This document shows, piece by piece, positions 9,282 to 20,052 of a stretch of 64,000 nucleotides of DNA. The DNA comes from Apiotrichum sp. Y4204 (Eukaryota; Basidiomycota; Tremellomycetes; Trichosporonales; Trichosporonaceae). Both the position numbers and the translations under genes were made by a program. The notes under the pieces are model-generated. The model made no database searches. It saw nothing but the letters and a program-made list of their open reading frames with translations, and was not told the DNA's origin. Location of the stretch: positions 124,001 to 188,000 of the forward strand of contig JAMYHL010000011.1 of NCBI GenBank assembly GCA_025531455.1, in the 5' to 3' direction. Every line of letters starts with the position of its first letter. Position 1 is the stretch's first letter.

Positions 9282-11076
9282 ATGGATATCGACGAACTCG
9301 GTAGGTTGCCTGCATGGTCATTGATCCAGAATTCACCTAACCTCTGCAGTTGTCGACAACAAATATGAGCTCGGCGGCTCGGATGACGAGCGAGAACGTG
9401 AACAGCATGCTGTCATTACCGAGCAGCTCGAACGCAAGAGGCGTATGCGTACCATGGCGGTGCCAACCGATGACAAGAAGGTTCGGGAACGACTACGAGC
9501 TTTTGGAGAACCTATTACTCTGTTCGGGGAAGGGGTAAGTGATCAGTTGTCGACAAACAGGGCTGTGCTAGGGCAAGCTGACCGCAAGCCGGGTGATCGT
9601 CGCGATCGCTTGAAGTTTGTCCAAGAGCGATACGAAATTCAAAAAGGACGACCGTTAGAAGCCTTCGATTCGGACAGTAGTGACTCCGAGGATGAGGGCG
9701 AGTTCTACACCGAAGGCGGCGATGATCTATTGGCGGCGCGTCGTGATATTGCTCGCTACTCGCTCGTCCGCGCAAGAAATCGAATAGCCCGTCAGCGCGT
9801 CGAAGTAAATCTGCCACTCGGAAAGATTCTCAATGTTCGCAAGGAGGTGTTTGGAGAATTACAGGTGAGGTTGGATGTATTCAGCTGAAACACAGGAGGG
9901 CAACACTGACTCCCCCGCAGACCTTCAACAACCTCGGAGCCCAGTTCGGTGATGACCGGCCACTGTCTACCATCCGCTTCTCACCAAACTCGAAATTGCT
10001 ACTTACCACAAGCTGGACCGGCGCTGCCAAGGTATGGGATCTTCCTAATCTTAATGAGGTCGCGGTTCGGCGTGGGCATGTGGAGAAAATTGGAGGCGCC
10101 GCATGGCACCCACAAGCAACCGTTGGACTGAGTGAAAGCGCCGCCAACTTCATTACTGGCGGCGGAGAAGGGGATGTGAAGCTTTGGAGCCTCAACCAGT
10201 ACGTCAATCAACACGATGGATGCATAGGTGCTGACTGTAAGGGACAAACCGTTGGCTACACTTTCTGGACACACCAACCGTGTTGGGCGGGTCGGATTTC
10301 ATCCATCTGGCGCCTTTATCGGAAGCGCCAGCTTTGATGGCACGTGGCGCTTATGGGATGTTCAAAAGCAAACCGAACTGCTTGTCCAGGAAGGCCACAG
10401 CAAGGAGGTGATCGCTCTTGCATTTCAAGATGATGGCGCGCTCGTCGCCAGTGGAGGGTTCGATGCCATCGGCCGAGTTTGGGACATCCGGACAGGACGC
10501 ACGGCCATGGTGCTTGATGGGCATGCCAAAGAGATTCTTTCGATGGACTTTGCACCGAATGGGTGAGCACAAAGAGTGTCCAAGAAAGTGCTAACAGGCA
10601 GATTCCAAGTCGCGACCGGATCGGGAGATAACACTGTCCGTATCTGGGATCTTCGTGCTCTGAAATCGCAACACACGATCCCCGCACACTCTAGCTCCGT
10701 GTCCGATCTGCGATTCTTCCGCGCGGCCAATGAAAATCCATTCGTGCCTTTGGATGTTCAAGTTGGTTCTGGGCAAGGGTCCGAGAGCAGGAACGGACAT
10801 GACATGGAGATGGACTCAGCTCCCGACGTACGCCCCGACGACCCGGACCTGTCTGCACCTGCAGTTGATCTTCCTCGGTCGGGCCTTTTCCTCGTAACAT
10901 CTGGCTTCGACTGCAACGTCCGTATTTGGAGCGCAGATGAGTGGGCCCGCATCCGCAATCTGGCCACAGATGCCGGCAAGGTAATGAGTGCCGATATTAG
11001 CGCCGATGGCAAGTTCATAGCCAGTGCAAGCTACTCGCGTAGCTTTCATCTCTTTGGTGGCGAGCACTCGTTGTAA
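9282..11076 (+). CDS. PRP4: U4/U6 snRNP protein Prp4 (WD40)
   Basis: WD-repeat component of the U4/U6.U5 tri-snRNP. The N-terminal PRP4 domain contains TDDKKVRERLRAFGEPITLFGEG and PGDRRDRLKFVQERY, followed by an acidic stretch. After this comes TFNNLGAQFGDDRPLSTIRFSPNS and about seven WD repeats (AKVWDLPN, VKLWSLN, WRLWDVQ, GRVWDIRTG, VRIWDLRA, VRIWSADE). Exons are 9282-9300, 9350-9534, 9589-9864, 9921-10198, 10242-10562 and 10602-11076. The intron at 9535-9588 is 54 bases without a stop, so its retention would add 18 residues silently. An acidic insert (around MEMDSAPDVRPDDPD) sits between the last repeats. The ATG at 9282 gives MDIDELVVDNKYELGGSDDE. Confidence 0.92.
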
Positions 11077-11375
11077 GCATCCTAATGCGATATGGGATAA
11101 GTTTATCCCTCACAGTACTTTCACTACCCTGCTTGCTTGGTGACTCCTGCACGGGACGTTCATCGTTTCCTGCCCGGCTGTGAAATGGAGCACACCCGTC
11201 GTTGAATGAAATACATATTTACAGTAAAGGTGCTCTTGCACTTGGGGTATCGCGGGGGAGTGGTTGTTTGGTTACTCTGGTGTCTATACCCAATGTGAGC
11301 GTTTCTCGTGTTCACCTCAACATGCCAGCCGATCACATATTGCTCCTCGGCGTGATGTAGTGCTTCCAGCGACAC
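11077..11375. other. short convergent intergenic region
   Basis: The 3' ends of PRP4 and the MFS gene meet here. Nothing else is visible. Confidence 0.5.
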
Positions 11376-13495
11376 CTAAAGTTTGGCCCAGACGACGGCA
11401 AAGAACAGAATCCACACAGAGGCGATGAAGGCCAGACACAGTTTGAATGAGATTCGAGCGCGCCGCCGTTCGGCGTCTGTGCGTGCCAGGCCACTGCTCG
11501 GCCCATCATCATCGTCGAGTAGTTCAATGCCTGGGAAGTCGATCGATTCGGTGTCGCTGTCCACACTGCTACCGTGCGGATGGATACGGCGTTCATCGTC
11601 GTCGAGGGGCAGACGCTCGTACTCGTTCGCATAAGCGGCGGTGAGGCCCCGTGCGGGCGCATGCCGGCGCATATGCTCAAACTTCCACAGTAAGGCGGCA
11701 CCGAGGAGTTGGGCAACATTGAGCGCTGCAAAAATGAGGAGCAGCGAGTGCGCAGCAGCCTCGTCACTGTCGTTGTCACTGCCGCCATGTGTGTCCTTTG
11801 CGTAATCGAGATAGAGACCTGCGATGGTTTGTGTCCCAGTTGATGCAGCTGTCTCGAGGGCCTTGTGCATCCCGAGACCAAGAGGAACGAGGTCAACAGG
11901 AAGTATGCGTGCAGCAAGTACGACGAGTAGGAGTGGAGACGCGCCGTGTCCCAGAGACCATGGAATGAGGCCGGGCCACGCAGACTTGACGATCGATACT
12001 GGAAGAGAAAGGGCAACGTATCCAATCAGAGTGAGAATGGAGGTGATGTGGAAGAGTTCGAACGTCGTGCGCGGGCTTGTGGATCCATGGGCATCTGTAA
12101 TGTATCCCACGATAGGGTACAGAACCATAGAGCCAGAAAGGAGCACTGACGCCTGCAAGGCGGCCTTTTCCTCAGGAAGATCAAACCGTAGCTGAATGAT
12201 CTGAACGCGTCAGCTGGATGTCAAACAACTGTGAGGGCCTTACATTGGCACTGAGGTGCATGAAGGGACTCCAGATAGCGCCGCAGAGCATGTTTCTGAT
12301 GTGTAAGCCACGAAAAGGTCAATCACAATGTCAATGAACTTACACGAGGATGAAAACATAGAAGACGTCACCAAGGCGTGACAATCCGTTCCATTTGACA
12401 ATCCTCTTGGTGGAAACCTGCTCATGGCGATCCCGTGCCTCACCCCACCCAAATGCCAGTCGGGCGAGGTTTGCTGAGAAGCTTCCCAGACATAGAACGA
12501 GAGCGACGAAGAACGGCAGACCGCTCCCTCCACGTTCTGCAAGAGGTTTGGACACGAGCGCTGAGATGAAGCTTGCGGTTTTTCCTGAAACGAGACCAAG
12601 GGCGAGAGAGAGTCCCAGATGGCCACCTGGGCTCAAACGAGCAAGGAGCGTCTCCTGCACAACTGCTAATGGTGACACACCCATGCCGAACAGGAACAGA
12701 CCACATGCCATGACAGGCAAGAGGCCATGAGTGGTGCCGTAGTAGAGGATGATCTCTCCCAAGAGGACAGCTCCTGTGCAAACAACTGATGACCAGGCGG
12801 TGCCGAAACGCGACACAAGGATACCTCCCACAAGGGGAGTCCAGGTCGAGTTCAGGCTGGTTGTTAGCACAATCAAAGTTGTGGAAGCGTGTACTACCTA
12901 CCTGAGCGCTGATATCAAGAGCGAGAACTGTGAGTTGGTGCTGCCTAGCTCACGGTGCAGTTGCGACTTTATGGGCCCGAGAATATTGGACGTGCTGGGC
13001 GTAAGCGGTTGTCATGCGTGCAGAAAAGGAGGGGGCAGAGGGCAGGTGATCATTAATAACTTACAAATGGCTTCCAACACTAAGTACACAGACACACATT
13101 AGAGCCAGGATGCGATCTCTGGTCAACTTGCCCTCGCCATCACCAATGTCGGCGATACTTCGACTCCTCACGAGTGAGGCGTTGCTCAACCGGCGCTGAC
13201 GACCGCGCGCCTCTGGAGAAAGGGACATGGATGCTCGGCGAGCGAGCGAAGGGTCCAACGCCCTACGATTCTGCTCTGGTGAAAGGAGATACGAGGGTGT
13301 AGCATGAGAAGGTGGCTCTTTCGGTGGCAAATGACTCGGAGTCAAAGTGCTAACGAGGTGTGAGTTACGAGTCGGCGATGGTCGTCGGAGGGGTGTACTG
13401 CATTCGTTGGGTAGCAGCTCAGTCGTCTCGTTAGTGCCATGTGAAGCACCCGAGCGAGTTGAGCCAAAGGAACGGGACACAGGTGGTGTGCTCAT
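11376..13495 (-). CDS. major facilitator superfamily transporter (MFSD1-like)
   Basis: A membrane transporter of 637 residues from five exons (13495-13065, 12994-12902, 12856-12344, 12295-12244, 12200-11376), all in phase. A long Ser/Pro/Arg-rich cytosolic N-terminus (residues 1-120) precedes about 12 membrane segments, for example ILYYGTTHGLLPVMACGLFLFG and ALLLIFAALNVAQLLGAALL. The first cytosolic loop region contains LNSTWTPLVGGILVSRFGTAWS, typical of MFS. The stretch ARLSPGGHLGLSLALGLVSGK recalls the MFSD1 group of lysosomal/vacuolar carriers, but the substrate is unknown. There is an acidic loop (DSDTESIDFPGIELLDDDD) before the last segment. The start MSTPPVSRSFGSTRSG was chosen because the longer frame upstream has no membrane or family features. 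Confidence 0.8.
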
Positions 13496-15082
13496 GTCGT
13501 GTGGTCTTTCGCGATGGCCAGCGTCGGAAACAGGCTCAGCGATGTTGTCGAAGAGGAAGCAAGGTCTAGACGATGATGGCGGTACTGCACCGATAGAGTA
13601 AGGAACAAAGAACGATGAGAGTGAGGTGGGAGAGGGGTGGGAGGAGTTAAGGAAAGAGACAGTAAAGAGCAAAAGGAGATGTGGGGGTGTCGTGGTGGAG
13701 TTGGAGTAAGGAGAGAGGCGGGGGCGGGGAGGAGCACCTTATACTCGAACGCAGTTTACCCAGGCAGGAGGCAGGGTATCACCCAGTATCTCGGTATCAC
13801 AAGTTTCAAGTTCAATGTAGATGTGTCTGTCTCTCTGCTCCCATGCCTGCAAGCCGCGCCACTTGGCTACTGGCCCACTGGCTTGTGTTTGGTTGACGTA
13901 TACCATCATCTCGACAGATGCCACTGCGTAAACATGTAACGCTACCCACACCTGTCCTAAACAACACGTTTTCGCGACATGCTGCACAATGTCTTCTGCG
14001 ATCCATTCTGTACAATAGTGGGATGGAGAAAGAGAGAGAGAGAGAGATCCAAAGATGGAAATGCAACAGCCTCGCAGCTCCGATCCGGCCTTTCTCCATG
14101 ACATGCGTTTGCTCTTTTCCTCTGCTCCACTGCCCTCCTTGATTTTATTTTCGATGATTCGAGTTCCCTTTTTTTTTTCCTTCCTTTCCTGTTTTGATCC
14201 CGTTTATCAGATAATGAAAATGAACACATTCCCTCGTGCCATCGTTGCGCCACAATTCCCGACCGAGCATATCTGCATGACCTGCATGCCGCCTGCACTC
14301 GATCCATGGGAACCCACGCACGTACACACATAGTGCACAGGCGCACTGTAGTGTGTATCATCTCTCCTTGCGGTGGTCGGCCATGTCGGGCCTGTCGGAG
14401 ATGTCGGATCTTAGCACCTCGGCGCACTTCGGATCAACCAAAGACCTTACCCACGCACTCTTTTGCCCGCTCGCCCTTTCAGCGTCTTCTGCGCCTGGCC
14501 GTTCTGGTGTCTGGATCGCACGACCCAAAAGTCGCTCATGCGATTATGGGCCATGGGAGTGACGCGACGTACGCGACCGTAACGCTATCGTGGATATCGT
14601 GGCCTCATGGCACCACGGATACTGGAGGTCCCACGATTCCACCTTCCGAGCTTCCGAAGGTCCATGGCATGTGCATCAGGGATCTCCTGATCTCTCATCC
14701 ATCTAGCACCGCCGAGAATTGGCCATCTCCCATCTTCTGGTTTGGCCGTCAACACTCCAAGGTCGCCGTTCAGATTACTGTACATACATGGCCCTCAACG
14801 CACAAAGGGTGAGTTGCTGTGTCTATGAAACATGGACAAGGAAGGTAATGTCTTTACGACCTTACAGCATGATGATCACAACATGGCAAGCAATTATCTA
14901 CCGGCCGATTCTAGCCGAGGAACGCAACAAACGTGGTGACTTCGCGAAGACTTCAACGACAACACAGGAGGGCAGCACCCCATCACATACTCAAACACAA
15001 TGCGCCGGGCATTCCCGACACTAGAGAGCTGCGAGATTATTTAACTCTGCTCACGCATGCTACATGTAGCGTGTACGCGTAT

Positions 15083-15114
15083 GCTACACATCTCTCAAGC
15101 TACACATCTCTCAA
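15083..15114. repeat. 16-base tandem duplication
   Basis: gctacacatctctcaa is present twice, head to tail. Confidence 0.85.
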
Positions 15115-15376
15115 GCTCTCTCAGGTCCTTCTCACCTGTTCTCCTGTGTATGCGCGCGTTGCGGACAGCGCCGACAGCGGAAGTGAGCACGCACATACGA
15201 ACAGATTGCATCTTCTCTTCCTCACTGCCGAATGATCTGCGTCCTGTCCTCATTGTAGCACGCGCCGTTTCGACATCTGGGGGCGCATGAGCTGCACGGC
15301 GCACAGCAAGTCCAAAATGGGAATCTGAATCTGGCCGAGCTATCGCGTTGGTCGATCTGGTCGGCCACGCCGTGAA

Positions 15377-15409
15377 GCACGCAGCACCGCAGCACGCAGC
15401 ACCGCAGCG
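15377..15409. repeat. GC-rich tandem repeat (acgcagcaccgcagc)
   Basis: About two copies of a 15-base unit run into a GCG-rich tail. Confidence 0.75.
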
Positions 15410-17199
15410 CGCGGCGCCGCGGCTAGTTGACTGCACGTGTTCGAGGCCTGATGGTCGACGCCTGCTGTTTGAGGTTTAAGGCTCAAGGCTCAAAGGCGAG
15501 GGGCTCCGCCCTCTGGGTGGCGGGCGTGTCCGGCGTGAGGGCACAGGCACCCTTTAAAAACATTAATGATGCTGTATGAGCGTTGATCTTTGATCTTTGA
15601 GCGTGTACTGTACGTGTGTGAGTTTTGACGCGCAGCATTGATCTCTGCTCACGTGGTGACTGTTGGCTAGTGGCCGGCATGGCTGGCTAGTGGCCTGTGG
15701 TTAAGTGGTTAGCAGAAAGTCGGCAGCTTGTCGGATCGTCGCAATATGGCACAAGAGCGCCTAGAGGAATTAGAGGCGCATAGAGGCAAGAAGCTCAAAC
15801 CCAGAAGCTCGGACCTCGGCCGATTCCAGCAACCCCCCGATCGCGGCTCGTGACGTGAGGGTAATACCGGCTGATCGTTGCGCTAGTTTGCCACCAGTAA
15901 CCAGTGACACTTGATTTGCCAGGATTGCAGTACTTGATAACTGCTCGTCCGGGCTAATCGAGGCTCTTCACTCCCAGCAAGACATGAACGGCCGAGTGTC
16001 CAAGTAGATCGAGATCATCTTTTGATTCGACCAACTGAACTTGCCAGAGACATCACGTCACTCACACAGCTAGTCATCAGGCATGTTAGCTTTTGTCCCA
16101 CTCGGTTGTAAAGCCCCTCGCCCGCAGGTTTATTGGGTAAACGCGTCCAGACCGGGACATGCTGTTTGGATCGGGATGGGAAAGACTTCATGGTGGTGAC
16201 GACAGTCCAAACTCCCCTCACCTCGCTGCCTGGCAACCATTTCCGCGAAAATTGTCCCTTTTGGATGGTACTTGGCCAATGGAGTGTACTTGGCGCAGAC
16301 ACCCCGATCAAGCCCTTTGCAATTACCCGGACTCACCCTTCGTCCTCTTCGTGTGTTGTTACTGTGGAACTCAGTCGAGGTAATTCCGGTTTCAGACTTG
16401 TGCATGTCTGATACGTTCGGCCATGTCTACCGCTCCGCAATCACGTAACGACGGTGCCCCATCAGCCAGGGGAATTCGGGGTGATGGTCCCAGAACCTTG
16501 TAATCGGGTGCTGTCAATCTCAAACCCGCCAGACTGGTCGATCTGGATTGCAATGTCAGAGTGAGTCGACACCACGGCCTCCGGCCGCCGATTTGGGACC
16601 TATGGACCTGCAGCTCAGTAACGAATGTTACAAGGATACAGTGAAGAAGTAATGACCCATTGGTCAAAGAAGGACGGGGGAGGGGGTTTTAGGGGTCGAA
16701 AGGGGGGAGGAGGTAGGGGGACGACGGGGCCGTAACGGCCGTGATTCGTGCTCCAGTATCTCTGTTAACTGTCTGCGGTTGTTGAGACCGCGATGTTTTG
16801 TGTTCCTCTGGGGAGGATATGCTTGTGTGGTGTTGAGCATTATGTGGCAATCGACAGACTATTTCTTTGGCCCACCAGGCCCAATGCCGAGGTGCTGACG
16901 ACTCGTACGACCACCGCTGACCATCTCGGCAAATACCCCTTTCACTGAGTCACAGGCACGACCCGTTCAACACTATCTCCATATCCGCGAAATGTGTTGA
17001 GGCCCAGACTCGACGCTTCCAATACTACTACTGTCCCCGAACCCCGAGGCTTGCCGCTATATGAAGAGTCAACTCTCGCTGTACCGTACCGTCATCGACC
17101 CCAAAGGCCGCAAGGCTGATGTCGTGTTTTCATTTCTATTCGTGTTCGTATTTTCTATTTTGGTTTCTTTTATCTGATTTTCCTGCGTTTTTCGTTTCC

Positions 17200-17312
17200 T
17201 TTGTGTTTTAATTCCAAAGCTGATCTGTATATATATCTGTACTGTACGTACTGTATACTGTACGATCTGTCGCGCGTCGCGATGTACGATCTGTCGATCT
17301 GTCGCGATGTCG
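17200..17312. repeat. degenerate short repeats (gtactgta / gatctgtcg)
   Basis: Several imperfect copies of ctgtactgtac and gatctgtcgcgatgt are packed together. The tract is simple-sequence in nature with no coding potential. Confidence 0.6.
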
Positions 17313-18559
17313 ATTGGCGCGCCCTTCCGAATAGAGCAAGGGGGACGATTTGCGGGGATCGTCATGCAACGATGGCCGCGCGATGGGAAGCCGGGCACGA
17401 GATCAGCGATCAAAAAAGAACAGATTCCACAAGGGCACGGGCGCGCACGGACCTAGGGAATCCAAATGTGCCCTGGCCTAGCTGGCCCGTTGGCCCGCCG
17501 GGCTGTCGCGGCTGTTGGTGGTCGCGGAGCACGACCAGCACGAGCTGTACATGCTGTACATCTCACAAAACGGAGGACAAACAATCACAAGACAAACGTG
17601 TGGTAAAAATAACACTTCTGTACTTCTACAAATCATACCCAGCTGTAGTTTACTGACTTTCAGAGGCGTCTACAGAGCTGTACAATACTGTGCATCTCCA
17701 TCGTCATCGCACCTCCGGCAGCGTCATGCGCAGGCTCAGGTCAACAGGTCAGCAGGTCAGCAGCAACCTGTAACAGGAGCTCAACAAACATGCCATCATC
17801 ATCACATCGACCAGGTATAGCAGGGGCAGAGTGTGGCATCATCGCACCGAACTTCATCATTCCTTGTTGTTGCGCATGTTGTATGACACATCTGTTGTTT
17901 TGCATTTTGTGCTTTCGTGGGCTCCCACAGTCTCATACCTTGTGGCCGGCGGTCGGCGGCCGGTGGCCGGTGGCCGATGGCCAGCTGAGTGTTTGGTCAG
18001 CTGGCAGGTCAACCCAGTTTGTTGCTTGTTGATCAGTTGAGGTCGGGAATAGAGAGGCATGCACCGTAGTCGGGACCGTCATTCAACGCACCAAGAATTT
18101 TGGATCGGATGGCTGCCAAGGCATTGCAGTGATGCAGTCGGCACTGTCGGCTGCTGAGAAGTGGGTTCGTGTTCCTTACGTCGCTTCTTATCCTTGCCGT
18201 GTTTGTGTCTGGTTACCTACACACTTCTGCCTCTCCCGCTGTTCCTTTCAGAGCTTGCTTTTGTGAATATCACCATCTTAGCCGCGCTTTGGGTTCCAAC
18301 AGCTCTCTGTCTCTTTGGTTACTTGTCACTCGATAGCTGGGATGTTATGGGCATCATCAGTCGCTCCACACTCGTACGACCGACCACACGATCTGCCCCA
18401 ACTACCGGTTTCATCTCTGATCGCCGACTGGCCCATTCGCGTAATTCGTATTAGGCCTGATTACAAGCAGTCCTGAGGAACGGCAATAGCTCAATAGCCC
18501 ACAGCGCACACAAACACAAACAAACAAAACACAAACAATTAATCAATCAACGTTCAAAG

Positions 18560-20052
18560 AAAACAAACTATCGTGCCATTCCTTCCACCTTCAGCCCTTC
18601 AGCCCTTCTGCCCTTCTGCCACATTGCAATTGCCCCTCGGCCATCTCGGCCCCCGGCCCCGCAACCTCGGATCGTCGGAAAGTGCGAACCCTCCCCGCTC
18701 CCCGCTCGTATCACTACTCTTCTTCTTGCTGACATCTCGCCCTGCCTGCATCTCCTCACCACCTGTGCACCCAGCGATACGGCCATCCCGCGCCACCCCG
18801 TCCCCATCCGACCATCTGACGACCCGACACTCCGCCCACGCGCCCACTCCTTCCCACCCTGATCCCCTGATCCCCCTGAGTCGCCCTCGGATCCCGAGCC
18901 AGTCGGCGTTTCCGCATTTCCGCAGTGCCACCGTGCCGCCGTGCCGCCGCGCCGCCGCGCCGCAGTGACACAAGTCTGGCCAGAATCCTTTCCCCAAGCC
19001 CCGGCCGCAGCAAGTTGATCCAGCTCCAGAACACGGTTCAGCCTTCCAACTTTGGTACTCTCGAGTCATCGCCCCCCTTGTACGCTGCGCTCTCCTCTTG
19101 CGCTCCCCGCCCTGCGCGTCCTGCCGGGATCTGTAGTCAGGACAACCGACGTCACAGAGCTTGCGAGCAATCATAGGGCATAGGATCATAGGAACCAGAC
19201 CCGCTAGTTAGACCAGCCCCGTATCAGACCTGACGCAGCGCTTGACTAGAGCTAGAAATCAAACGCCACCAGTTATTACACACCACGGGCCACGGCCCCC
19301 CCTCGGTCATCTCCACCACCACAGTTCTCCGGCACCTGTGGGCACATTTGTGGATCTGTGGGCGCAACCTCTGTGGGCAGCTGTGCGCCTGTGCACCCGA
19401 CCTGGCCAAGCCTCTCCGCCTCTCGCCCGCCGGCCACAGGGACATTTGGCACTCTGGGCTTTGTAGAACCACCCCCCACATCGACACACTTTGAAGAGAA
19501 AAGAGAGAGACGCACAAGGAGGGCCGTCTCCGCCGATCTGCATCCTGCAAAGACCCCGTGCGCCCGAGTTTGTGTGACCTGCAACTTGCATATCCCCCAC
19601 ACTGTCGTCCACACCACCAATATCGTCGTGCATCAGCAATCTCAACCAGCGATATCATTGACGCCGTCACCTACAACGACGACGGCACGACGGCTACCGC
19701 GAAGACGACGACAACGACCGCTACAACGACAACACTAGCCCCCACTTACATTTGCGCCCTCTATTCAACTGATCACCTCCGCGCACAGCGAGTTGCGAGT
19801 CCCCCCGTGCTTCTGTCTGGGTTAAATACACGCTGGACACGCCGGGATCAGTTGTGCAGAGTTGTCGTCTCATCGCGTCTGTCCCGCTCGAGGCGCTGCC
19901 AGGACCGAATTGCATCGTGTTGTGACTACCCTGCCTATCGTCGCACGGCCTCCTTCTCACACGTTGCGCGGCGTTTCTTGGCCGACGTTACAGCACACGC
20001 GGTTTAACTCGTCGCATGGGCACTCGTTCCAATGCCAGTCCCTCGTCCCACC
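18560..20052 (+). promoter_or_regulatory. C/T-rich presumed promoter and leader of the gene at 20053
   Basis: The plus strand becomes strongly pyrimidine-rich with short repeats (ttcagcccttcagcccttc near 18590; gtgccgccgtgccgccgcg near 18930). Several upstream ATGs and short frames precede the main ATG at 20053. Its resemblance to the leaders of STE12 and the chitin synthase suggests a long 5' UTR. This is inferred from composition only. Confidence 0.4.

Larger units (their letters stand above)
13496..20052. other. gene-poor 6.5 kb region
   Basis: I find no credible gene here: open frames are short, low-complexity and without motifs. It contains small tandem repeats, listed separately. From about 18560 onward there is a C/T-rich stretch that probably belongs to the leader and promoter of the gene at 20053. 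Confidence 0.45.

Noticed and set aside
10315..10730. Minus-strand frames of about 100 residues over PRP4
   Set aside because: They are shadows of the WD40 coding strand with no motifs of their own. The same applies to the long antisense frames over the chitin synthase (46973-47782) and NFS1 (55787-56794 plus strand).
18573..19189. Pro/Ser-rich or Arg/Gly-rich frames of 100-196 residues before the gene at 20053
   Set aside because: The composition follows the C/T-rich repeats; there is no start context, domain or splice structure, so they are treated as leader or intergenic sequence.
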